NCBI GenBank assembly: GCA_036503065.1
Contig: DASXXM010000601.1
Coordinates: 1 to 5,275 of the forward strand
DNA: 5,275 bases
Origin: DATEPR01 sp036503065
GTDB taxonomy: Bacteria > Actinomycetota > Actinomycetes > Mycobacteriales > Pseudonocardiaceae
Direction of reading: 5' to 3'
Made by a program: the position numbers and the translations under genes
Shown here: in pieces, positions 1 to 5,275 of the stretch
Layout of the letters: each line of letters begins with the position of its first letter
Numbering within the stretch: the stretch's first letter is position 1
Notes under the pieces: generated by a model
Told to the model about the DNA's origin: nothing
Databases searched by the model: none
What the model saw: the letters and a program-made list of their open reading frames with translations, nothing else

Positions 1-127
1 CGCCGGTTTCGCGGGTGGTCCAGCCGAGGGGCGGGATGGTCGGTCGGTAGCGGCGGCCGGGGTCGGCCAGTTCCAGTGGTTCGTAGAACTCGGTGTGCGC
101 GAACGTGAAGGCGGCGTCCGGCGCCAT
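1..127 (-). CDS. N-terminal fragment of an unidentified protein; possibly LanKC-like (class III lanthipeptide synthetase)
   Basis: Only the first 42 codons and one extra base are present; the gene leaves the window at position 1. The start is well supported: ATG at 127-125 follows a near-perfect Shine-Dalgarno (AAGGAGG at 139-133) with a 5-nt spacer, and third codon positions are mostly G or C. The peptide begins MAPDAAFTFAHTEFYEPLEL and continues with an RRYRP segment and a PPLGW segment. No catalytic motif is covered. From memory, the pattern 'F..(A/T)..(E/D)P.FYEPL ... YRP ... P.GW' resembles the extreme N-terminus (lyase-domain side) of class III LanKC lanthipeptide synthetases, but 42 residues cannot establish this. 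It is transcribed divergently from the DUF427 gene across a 173-bp gap. That it is a real gene is fairly sure; the family is a guess. Confidence 0.72.
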   Translation of the reverse strand, partial: MAPDAAFTFAHTEFYEPLELADPGRRYRPTIPPLGWTTRETG

Positions 128-130
128 CTA

Positions 131-139
131 TCCCTCCTT
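131..139 (-). promoter_or_regulatory. Shine-Dalgarno of the left-edge partial gene
   Basis: The minus strand reads AAGGAGGGA here, ending 3 nt before the ATG. The AAGGAGG core (139-133) lies 5 nt from the start codon, a textbook strong actinobacterial ribosome binding site. It fixes the start of the left-edge gene at 127. Confidence 0.75.
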
Positions 140-187
140 CCCACGATTCCGTGTTCCAGTCTCGGTTGATCCGGTGCCTCGTGCCTG

Positions 188-201
188 GTCCGCTACCGGA
201 C
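188..201. repeat. Short inverted repeat in the divergent intergenic region
   Basis: GTCCG-CTAC-CGGAC is a perfect 5-bp inverted repeat with a 4-nt centre. It lies about midway between the divergent starts at 127 and 301. A competing pairing is CCGGT (171-175) with ACCGG (195-199). It could be an operator or a small hairpin, but a dyad this short is expected by chance in GC-rich DNA. Apart from this and the promoter element next to 301, I see nothing convincing between 128 and 300. Confidence 0.25.
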
Positions 202-288
202 GTTCGTGGTGGCCGGAACCTGACATCCACGGGTACGGGTCGTGGTTACGCGGCGTTTCGTTGGGCGGCTTGAATCCGCTGGTCAGGC

Positions 289-301
289 TAGTGTCGTGGG
301 A
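289..301 (+). promoter_or_regulatory. Candidate -10 element for a leaderless transcript of the DUF427 gene
   Basis: TAGTGT at 289-294 fits the actinobacterial -10 pattern TANNNT. Transcription starting the usual 7 bp or so downstream would begin at or next to the A of the ATG at 301. No Shine-Dalgarno precedes that ATG, consistent with leaderless translation. A -35 is unclear: TTGAAT at 270-275 leaves only a 13-bp spacer, and TTGGGC at 261-266 leaves 22. Confidence 0.4.
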
Positions 302-1068
302 TGGTCGACTATCCGCTGCCGCTCGTTGCCGTCAACCACGTCGAGCCGTCGCCGCGTCGGGTGCGCGGCTTCCTGGACAACACCCTGGTGTTCGACACCA
401 CGCGTGCCCTGTACGTCTGGGAATGGGAGCACTATCCGCAGTACTACATCCCCTTGTCTGACGTGCGTGCCGAGGTTCTCCTCGACGAGGACCATCCGCA
501 GCGGCTGCGGCGTGGCACCGCCCGTCGGCACGGGCTGCGGGTCGGCGAGGTCTCCCGTCCCGACTCCGTCTCCGTCTACACCGATGACGCCATCGCCGGG
601 CTCGCGAACACCGTTCGGTTCGACTGGGCCGCGTTGGACGCCTGGTACGAGGAGGACGAGCAGGTGTTCGTGCACCCGCGCGATCCCTACAGCCGGGTGG
701 ACGCCGTGCGCTCCACCCGGCGGGTTCGGATCGAGTTGGCGGGTGTCGTGCTCGCGGACTCGTCCGCCCCGGTGTTCGTGTTCGAGACCGGGCTGCCGAC
801 GCGCTACTACCTCAACCGGACCGAGGTGGATTTCGCGTGCCTCGAACCCACCGACACGGAAACCGCCTGCCCCTACAAGGGCCGCACCACCGGCTACTGG
901 TCCGCGCGGATCGGCGACACGGTCCACGCCGACATCGCGTGGACCTACGACTTCCCGACCCGTCAACTGCTGCCGATCGCCGGCCTGATCGCCTTCTACA
1001 ACGAGCGCGTCGACGTGTTCCTGGACGGCATCCTGCTGGACCGTCCGGAGACCCACTTCTCGAAGTAG
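301..1068 (+). CDS. DUF427 (NTP_transf_9-type) protein with two DUF427 units
   Basis: This 255-residue protein has no known biochemical role; DUF427 is common in actinobacteria and its function is unsettled. Two units are visible. Unit 1 (about 15-128) has PRRVRGFLDNTLVFDTTRAL followed by YVWEWEHYPQYYIPLSDV. Unit 2 (about 137-250) has RRVRIELAGVVLADSSAPVF, FETGLPTRYYLNRTEV, the hallmark CPYKG (190-194), TGYW, AWTYDFPT and GLIAFYNERVDVFLDG. Unit 1 lacks CPYKG at the matching place, having RRGTARRHGLRVG, so unit 2 looks like the canonical one. There is no signal peptide or membrane segment, so it is probably cytosolic. The start is forced: an in-frame TAG at 289-291 closes the frame upstream and Met1 is the only methionine. 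The gene runs convergently into geoA with 4 bp between stops. Family assignment is confident; function is unknown. Confidence 0.9.
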   Translation: MVDYPLPLVAVNHVEPSPRRVRGFLDNTLVFDTTRALYVWEWEHYPQYYIPLSDVRAEVLLDEDHPQRLRRGTARRHGLRVGEVSRPDSVSVYTDDAIAGLANTVRFDWAALDAWYEEDEQVFVHPRDPYSRVDAVRSTRRVRIELAGVVLADSSAPVFVFETGLPTRYYLNRTEVDFACLEPTDTETACPYKGRTTGYWSARIGDTVHADIAWTYDFPTRQLLPIAGLIAFYNERVDVFLDGILLDRPETHFSK

Positions 1069-1072
1069 CTCG

Positions 1073-3265
1073 TCAGGACACCAACCGCGCGGCCGCGGTG
1101 CCCAGGCCGACCGGGCCGCCGGTGAACGGCCGGATCTCCGGGGTCGGGTGATACCGCAGTTCGCTCTCCTCGTACCGGTGGCAGCCGTCGTGCCACCGGA
1201 GGATGCCGGCCAGCCAGTGCTTCAACTCCTCGACGTAGGCCAGCATCCCGGTGCGGGCGTCGTCGTCCAGTTCGTATTCGTCGAACAGGGTTGGCAGCTC
1301 GGTGGCCACGATGTGCTCGAACTGCCGCATCCGTGCGGTGTAGAGGTCGACGGTGACGCGCAATGCGCGATCTCGGTCGCAGTCCAGGAAGTTCTGCACG
1401 ACCAGGATGCAGTTGTGGACCTCGCCCTCGAACTGGATCTCCTTCTGGTAGGAGAAGATGTCGTTGATCAGGTAGGCCGCGTCGGCGGCCGAGTTCTCCA
1501 GGTTGCGGATCGGGCGGGTTCGGTAGATCTCCGGCGGTACGGCCCAGCCGTGCGACAGCCGGGACAGGCTCATGGTGAGGTCAGAGCCGAAGGTCTTTCT
1601 GCGCATCTCGATGTAGTCGATCGGGTCGGGGACCCGGTTCATGGCCTGGTTGGTCAGTTCCCACAGCCATGCGTCGGTCATGGTGATGATCGTTTGGCGG
1701 AACGTGGCCTGTCCGTCGGGGTCCATCTGGGCCGCGGTGCGCGGCCACATGTCGGCGAGGCCGCGTTCGAACGCGTTGAGCGGTACCGGTAGTTCGGTCG
1801 AGTCGACCGGCATGAACAGGGCCAGGCGTTCGTTGCACGCCTTCGCGCCGGTCAGATCTCGGGTGCGGCCGAACACGGCCGGGTAATAGTCGTCGCCGTA
1901 GGTGCCCCAGGTGAGCCACTGCGATGCCAGGTCGAGTTCCGCCGCGTTCGAGTCCGGGTAGATGCCGGCCGCGCACAGCGCGAAGTCGAACGCCCGGAGC
2001 TTGTGCCGGTCCCAGATCCCCTCCCCCGGATCGATCATGCCCTGCTGGGTGGACCACGTCATGATGTTGCGCCGGGCATCGTCCAGGTGTGCGCTCTGGC
2101 CGGTGGTGAACGGCATGTAGAAGTCCGGTCTCGGGGTCGGGCCGACGACTCGGAACGGGACGTGGGTGAAGGCGCGCATCCGTTGCGGTGCCGTGTTGAC
2201 CAGCGAGGACAGGATGCGGGTCGCGGCGGTGCCCAGACCCGTCGGGCCGCCGAGTACCGGCGTCGCGGGGCCGTCGTTCATGTAGCGGCTGGACCGCAGG
2301 TGCCATTCGTGGCCGCCGGACTGCCAGTCCTGTAAGCCTTTCACGTATGCCATGACCTCGACCTGGCCGGCGGGATCGACGCCGTGTTCGGCGAACAGCG
2401 GCGGCACCTCGGTGACGGCGGTGTGCTCGAACTGGTGCAGCCGGGAGGTGAGCAGGTCGTTCACGGCGTCCGCGGCCTGCTGTGTGGTGCAGCCGAGGAA
2501 CCGCTCGAACACCAGCACGCTGTTTGCGAGCTCGCCCTCCTGCTCGACCTCGCGCTGGTAGGAGAACAGGTCGTTGCGCAGGTGGACGCCGTCGGCGAAC
2601 GTGTCGCGCAGCACGTGCATCGGCCTGGTCGCCGCGATCACGGCCGGCACCTCGACGCCGTTGGCGTGTTCCACCAGGTTGGCCGACCAGGGCGCGCCAC
2701 CAACCTTGCGCCGCATCTCGACGTACTCGATCGGGTTGGACAGCCGGTTCTCGTTGATGTTGGCCAGTTCCCACAGCGACTCGGCCAGCAGGTTCTCGGT
2801 GCTCTCCGCGAACCGGCGGCGCCAGTCCACCGATCTGCTCGGCACCGTCCGCTGCCACAGGTCGACGAGGCCGCGTTCCACCGGGTTGGTCGGTTCCTCG
2901 GTGATCAGGCCGTCCACCGGCATGAACATCGGCAGCCGGCCCAGATAAGCGCGGGCACCGGGCATGTCGTGGGTGCGTTTGTAGAGTTCCAGGAAATGGT
3001 CGTCGAAATAGAACACCCACACGTACCAGTCGGTGACCAGATCCAGTTCCGGCGCGGGCGCATCGGGATGGGTGTAGGCACACAGCAGCGGATAGTCGTG
3101 CGCGTCATAGTCGTTCTCGTCCCAGATCGGCCTGCCTTCCTGTGGCACGTCGATCATGTCCATTTCGTACGCCCATGCCTTGCTGTGTACGCGGGTACTC
3201 TCCAGATTCGCGTTCAGCCGGGCGGGATAGGGCATGTAGAACTCGGGCAATTCGAACGGTCGCAT
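1073..3265 (-). CDS. geoA: Geosmin synthase (bifunctional germacradienol/germacrene D synthase and geosmin synthase)
   Basis: Cytosolic Mg2+-dependent class I terpene synthase of 730 residues; the family norm is about 725-730. By family knowledge, the N-terminal half cyclises farnesyl diphosphate to germacradienol and germacrene D, and the C-terminal half fragments germacradienol to geosmin and acetone. N-half motifs: DDHFLE (88-93), pyrophosphate-sensor Arg185 in EMRRK, NDLFSYQRE (231-239, triad N231/S235/E239) and RY (327-328). C-half motifs: DDYYP (458-462), Arg555 in EMRRK, NDIFSYQKE (601-609) and RY (697-698). Both halves open with a matching E/DFYMPY/F segment (8-13, 381-386). The ATG at 3265 was chosen because the protein then begins MRPFELPEFYMPYPARLN, like known GeoA. 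An in-frame GTG at 3274-3272 (adding VRF) is also possible, with GGAAGG 4 nt upstream. The ATG has AGG 8 nt upstream within AGGTG. One rare TTA codon encodes Leu311. There are no frameshifts or missing catalytic residues. Confidence 0.97.
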   Translation of the reverse strand: MRPFELPEFYMPYPARLNANLESTRVHSKAWAYEMDMIDVPQEGRPIWDENDYDAHDYPLLCAYTHPDAPAPELDLVTDWYVWVFYFDDHFLELYKRTHDMPGARAYLGRLPMFMPVDGLITEEPTNPVERGLVDLWQRTVPSRSVDWRRRFAESTENLLAESLWELANINENRLSNPIEYVEMRRKVGGAPWSANLVEHANGVEVPAVIAATRPMHVLRDTFADGVHLRNDLFSYQREVEQEGELANSVLVFERFLGCTTQQAADAVNDLLTSRLHQFEHTAVTEVPPLFAEHGVDPAGQVEVMAYVKGLQDWQSGGHEWHLRSSRYMNDGPATPVLGGPTGLGTAATRILSSLVNTAPQRMRAFTHVPFRVVGPTPRPDFYMPFTTGQSAHLDDARRNIMTWSTQQGMIDPGEGIWDRHKLRAFDFALCAAGIYPDSNAAELDLASQWLTWGTYGDDYYPAVFGRTRDLTGAKACNERLALFMPVDSTELPVPLNAFERGLADMWPRTAAQMDPDGQATFRQTIITMTDAWLWELTNQAMNRVPDPIDYIEMRRKTFGSDLTMSLSRLSHGWAVPPEIYRTRPIRNLENSAADAAYLINDIFSYQKEIQFEGEVHNCILVVQNFLDCDRDRALRVTVDLYTARMRQFEHIVATELPTLFDEYELDDDARTGMLAYVEELKHWLAGILRWHDGCHRYEESELRYHPTPEIRPFTGGPVGLGTAAARLVS
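2333..2335 (-). promoter_or_regulatory. In-frame TTA (Leu311) codon in geoA, possible bldA control point
   Basis: The minus strand reads AAA GGC TTA CAG GAC TGG, encoding KGLQDW; the TTA is codon 311 counted from the ATG at 3265. I found no other in-frame TTA in the complete genes of the window. In streptomycetes, TTA is decoded only by the developmentally regulated bldA tRNA, so such codons mark candidates for developmental translational control. Whether that applies in this organism is inference. Confidence 0.5.
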
Positions 3266-3411
3266 GAAGCGCACCTGACCTTCCGCCGCCGGCTGCTGAC
3301 GCACACGCAACCAAAGACACGGACGGAAACCAAGCAGATCGTCGTGGTTCCACACGAACGATCCCGCCCCGTTCCCTCGACCGGCCCAGCGAACCCACCA
3401 GGGCAGTCCGA

Positions 3412-3440
3412 GAAATAGCACGGAATGGACATCGGGTCCA
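3412..3440 (-). promoter_or_regulatory. Weak candidate promoter for geoA
   Basis: On the minus strand TGGACC (3440-3435) is followed after 17 bp by TATTTC (3417-3412), the latter preceded by TGC as in an extended -10. The matches are partial: about 4/6 to TTGACA and 3/6 to TATAAT. It would give a 5' leader of about 140 nt before the geoA ATG. Nothing else in the intergenic region looks better, but actinobacterial promoters are degenerate. Confidence 0.25.
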
Positions 3441-3446
3441 CCGGAA

Positions 3447-3501
3447 GCACCAACGAGCCCGGCTCCCGTCGCAGTCGCCGATACGCTGTGCGCACCAACG
3501 A
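3447..3501. repeat. 10-bp direct repeat pair plus a small dyad upstream of geoA
   Basis: GCACCAACGA (plus strand) occurs at 3447-3456 and again at 3492-3501, start to start 45 bp apart. The second copy abuts the stop codon of the HAD gene. An 11-bp dyad, GAGCCCGGCTC (3455-3465), overlaps the first copy by two bases. The spacing and the position upstream of the candidate geoA promoter would suit a regulator binding site, but no known operator consensus is recognised. The dyad's centre is too tight to form a hairpin, so it is not a terminator. Confidence 0.35.
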
Positions 3502-4188
3502 CTAACGACCGGCTGCCCGGTGCACGGACTCGATCGTGTCGGCCAGCCCGGTCAGGTCCGGCAGCACCGCGTCCACGATCGACGTGTCGTCGGGCAGGCC
3601 GCGCCGGTTGATCCAGATCCGCGGAATGCCCAGTTCGTGCGCTGGCACCATGTCGTGGAAATAACCCTGCGCCACATGGACCCAGCGGTCGGTGGTCACG
3701 TCGAACGACGACGCGAAGCGGGTGAAGTGGCCGTGCGCGGGCTTGTAGGAGCCGACGTCCTCCGCGGTGACGACCCCGTCGATCGGCACGCCCAGCCTGC
3801 GCTGGGCGTGGGCGATGAGATCGCGGTCGCAGTTGGTCAGCAGCGCCAGCCGCCAGCCTGTCGCGCGCAGGTCCGCCAGTGCGGCGCGGGTGTCCGGGAA
3901 CACCGGCCAGTACGGCTGTCCGTCCGCGAGGACCGTCGCGTCGTCGTCGCGCAGGATGAGGCCACAATCGGCGGCGGCCCTGCGCAGCGTTTCGGCCAGT
4001 ACGTGCCGGTAGCGCATCGTCGGGTGCTCGGCCTGGACGTGGGGTTCGTGGCGTCGGTAGCTGTCGAGCACTTCGGCGCCGTGGCCGGGGAACACCAGTT
4101 CGGCGCCGGTCGCGATGCCGTGTCGCCAGTCCACCAGGGTGCCGAAGCAGTCGAACGTCGCCCATCGCGCGGTTGCCATGACCACCAT
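3502..4188 (-). CDS. HAD-superfamily hydrolase, haloacid dehalogenase type II-like branch
   Basis: 228-residue soluble HAD-fold protein. Motif I is TFDCFGTLVDW with nucleophile Asp13; Phe15 replaces the second Asp typical of HAD phosphatases, which places it near the 2-haloacid dehalogenase branch. Motif II is LLTNCD (Thr118), motif III is SYKP (Lys149), and motif IV lies in HVAQGYFHDMVPAHELGI (Asp179), followed by IWINR. A cap domain fits about residues 20-95. Compared from memory with L-2-haloacid dehalogenase, its catalytic Tyr157, Ser175 and Asn177 correspond here to Phe155, Gln174 and Tyr176, so true dehalogenase activity is doubtful and the substrate is unknown. The ATG at 4188 is preferred: GGAG (4200-4197) lies 8 nt upstream and the codon overlaps the permease stop as TAATG. 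An in-frame ATG at 4179 (MATARW) is an alternative. It forms an operon with the upstream permease gene. Confidence 0.9.
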   Translation of the reverse strand: MVVMATARWATFDCFGTLVDWRHGIATGAELVFPGHGAEVLDSYRRHEPHVQAEHPTMRYRHVLAETLRRAAADCGLILRDDDATVLADGQPYWPVFPDTRAALADLRATGWRLALLTNCDRDLIAHAQRRLGVPIDGVVTAEDVGSYKPAHGHFTRFASSFDVTTDRWVHVAQGYFHDMVPAHELGIPRIWINRRGLPDDTSIVDAVLPDLTGLADTIESVHRAAGR

Positions 4189-5264
4189 TATTGGATCTCC
4201 GGCCGCGCTGTCCACCGCGCCTCGACCCGGCCGAGCTTCCAGTAACCGATCGCGATGACCCAGACGACCACGAACAGCCCCGCGATCGCGAAACCGGCCG
4301 TGTTCAGGTCGAAGGCGGAGATGAAGGTCCAGAACCAGCCCTGCAGGTGCAGTTCGTCGGCCAGCAGGCCGCACACCTCGATCGTGCCGATGAGGAACGC
4401 GACCGCGATCGACAGACCCGTGATCACCAGGTTGTAGTAGACCTTGCGGACCGGGCGGGCGAACGCCCAGCCGTAGGCGAAGTTCATGAAGCAGCCGTCG
4501 AGGGTGTCGAACAGGGTCATGCCGCCCGCGAACAGCAGCGGCAGCGACAGCACCGCGTACCACGGCAGGCCCTGGGTCGCGGCCGCCGCGGTCGCGGCGA
4601 GCAGCAGCACCTCGGTCGCCGTGTCGAACCCGATACCGAAGGCGATGCCCACGAGGAACATGTGCCAGGTCTTGGTGATCGATCGCATGAACCGGCCGAA
4701 GAACCGCCACATCAGGCCGCGTGCCTGGAGTTGACGTTCGAGTTCCGCCTCGTCGAACAGTCCCCGCCGCAGCTGCCGGAACACCTTCAGTATCCCCATC
4801 AGGACAACGAGGTTCAGCGCCGCGATCAGGTACAGGAAGGTCGCCGCCAGGCCGGTGCCGACGACCCCGCCCATGGTCTCGAAGCCGGCGGACGGGTTCA
4901 CCATCGCGCCGAACACGGCCCGCGCCGCGACGGACAGCCCGACGCCGACCACCAGCATGATCATCGAATGGCCGAGCGCGAAGAAGAACCCGGTCGCCAG
5001 CGGCCGGCCGCCGTCGGCCATCAACTTGCGGGTGGTGTTGTCGATCGCGGAGATGTGGTCCGCGTCGAAGGCGTGCCGAGCGCCGAGCGTCCACGCGGTC
5101 AGTGCCACGCCGAGACCGAGTCCCAGTCCTTTGAACTGGAAATTGTGCGGCGCGATGGCGAACACGAAAATGGCCCAACCAAGCACGTTCAACGCGATGA
5201 CAACGCCACCCATGGAACCGAGACGACCACGTTCACTCCTGGTCAACGCCATCTTCGCGGCCAC
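4188..5264 (-). CDS. nicT: NiCoT-family (HoxN/HupN/NixA) nickel/cobalt permease
   Basis: Integral inner-membrane secondary transporter for Ni2+ and/or Co2+, 358 residues. The family signatures are all present: RHAFDADHI in transmembrane helix 2 (63-71, the metal-selectivity motif), FFFALGHSMIM (93-103), GFDTATEV (212-219) and GGMTLFDTLDG (247-257). About eight hydrophobic helices are visible, the first near residues 19-39, with a charged loop at about 160-195. Selectivity between Ni and Co cannot be read from these motifs alone. The start is uncertain: a GTG at 5264-5262 has AGG at the window edge 8 nt upstream, while an in-frame ATG at 5252-5250 would remove four residues and has no clear ribosome site. 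The stop TAA shares its last A with the start of the HAD gene, so the two are co-transcribed. No urease, hydrogenase or cobalamin gene is visible to indicate which metal enzyme it serves. Confidence 0.93.
   Translation of the reverse strand: MAAKMALTRSERGRLGSMGGVVIALNVLGWAIFVFAIAPHNFQFKGLGLGLGVALTAWTLGARHAFDADHISAIDNTTRKLMADGGRPLATGFFFALGHSMIMLVVGVGLSVAARAVFGAMVNPSAGFETMGGVVGTGLAATFLYLIAALNLVVLMGILKVFRQLRRGLFDEAELERQLQARGLMWRFFGRFMRSITKTWHMFLVGIAFGIGFDTATEVLLLAATAAAATQGLPWYAVLSLPLLFAGGMTLFDTLDGCFMNFAYGWAFARPVRKVYYNLVITGLSIAVAFLIGTIEVCGLLADELHLQGWFWTFISAFDLNTAGFAIAGLFVVVWVIAIGYWKLGRVEARWTARPEIQ
4197..4200 (-). promoter_or_regulatory. Ribosome binding site of the HAD gene inside the permease 3' end
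   Basis: GGAG on the minus strand lies 8 nt before the ATG at 4188, within the last codons of the permease gene. It supports 4188 over the internal ATG at 4179 and fits coupled translation across the TAATG overlap. Confidence 0.55.
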
Positions 5265-5275
5265 AGCCGAAACCT

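Noticed and set aside
128..226. A 32-codon minus-strand reading frame (MSGSGHHERP...) ending in TAG directly before the ATG of the left-edge gene and in the same frame.
   Set aside because: Only about half of its third positions are G/C, far below neighbouring genes. It has no Shine-Dalgarno, no Cys (so it is not a lanthipeptide precursor), and its last codons are the ribosome site of the next gene. Most likely a non-coding leader.
283..1056. Minus-strand open frame of 257 codons opposite the DUF427 gene.
   Set aside because: Shadow of the DUF427 coding frame with Val/Gly/Arg-rich composition and no recognisable motif.
1055..1066. ACTTCTCGAAGT as a shared terminator between the convergent genes.
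   Set aside because: The stem is 5 bp with a 2-nt loop and no U-tract on either strand.
2384..3418. Long plus-strand open frame (344 codons) antisense to geoA, with another at 1148-1792.
   Set aside because: These are typical high-GC mirror frames of a real gene; there is no domain, no ribosome site, and geoA is unambiguous on the opposite strand.
3214..3498. Cys-rich minus-strand frame (up to 94 codons, with an internal ATG giving MSIPCYFSDC...) spanning the geoA leader and 5' end.
   Set aside because: It overlaps the start of geoA out of frame and has no Shine-Dalgarno at either start. Its Cys content comes from TGC triplets in the wrong frame. A leader peptide is conceivable but unsupported.
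3266..4165. Open extension of the geoA frame upstream of 3265, which would give a 1030-residue protein.
   Set aside because: The extra part is antisense or out of frame to the HAD gene and intergenic DNA, is Arg/Pro/Gly-rich with no domain, and geosmin synthases are about 730 residues.
4189..5178. Open extension of the HAD frame upstream through the permease gene (558 residues).
   Set aside because: It overlaps the well-supported NiCoT gene in another frame, is low-complexity Arg-rich sequence, and the HAD domain starts properly at 4188 with its own ribosome site.

Overview
The window is high-GC DNA with strongly G/C-biased third codon positions, GGAGG-type ribosome binding sites and a complete two-domain geosmin synthase. 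Together these point to a sporulating, filamentous actinomycete (Streptomyces, Pseudonocardiaceae, Frankia-like or similar). Genus cannot be settled from this stretch alone.

Layout. Positions 1-127 (minus) hold only the first 42 codons of a gene that runs off the left edge. Its N-terminus loosely resembles class III lanthipeptide synthetases (LanKC), but the fragment is too short to name. A 173-bp divergent intergenic region follows. Next comes a plus-strand gene (301-1068) for a DUF427 protein with two DUF427 units, which looks leaderless: a -10-like TAGTGT sits just upstream of its ATG and there is no Shine-Dalgarno. It converges, with only 4 bp between the stop codons, on geoA (1073-3265, minus), a 730-residue bifunctional germacradienol/geosmin synthase with all metal-binding motifs intact in both halves. 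A 236-bp region upstream of geoA (3266-3501) carries a candidate promoter, a 10-bp direct repeat and a short dyad. Further upstream on the same strand are a HAD-superfamily hydrolase (3502-4188) and a NiCoT-family nickel/cobalt permease (4188-5264). Their stop and start codons overlap as TAATG, so they form a translationally coupled pair.

How the genes relate. geoA makes geosmin from farnesyl diphosphate on its own and needs no neighbour. The permease and hydrolase form a separate small operon reading toward geoA. Nothing in the sequence ties nickel or cobalt uptake to geosmin synthesis, which uses Mg2+. The most notable regulatory clue is a single in-frame TTA codon in geoA (Leu311), which would put geosmin synthesis under bldA-type developmental control if this organism uses that switch. 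I found no tRNA, rRNA, CRISPR array, insertion sequence or clear intrinsic terminator. I see no convincing undescribed multi-gene system here. The left-edge gene, whose identity is open, is the best place to extend the sequence.
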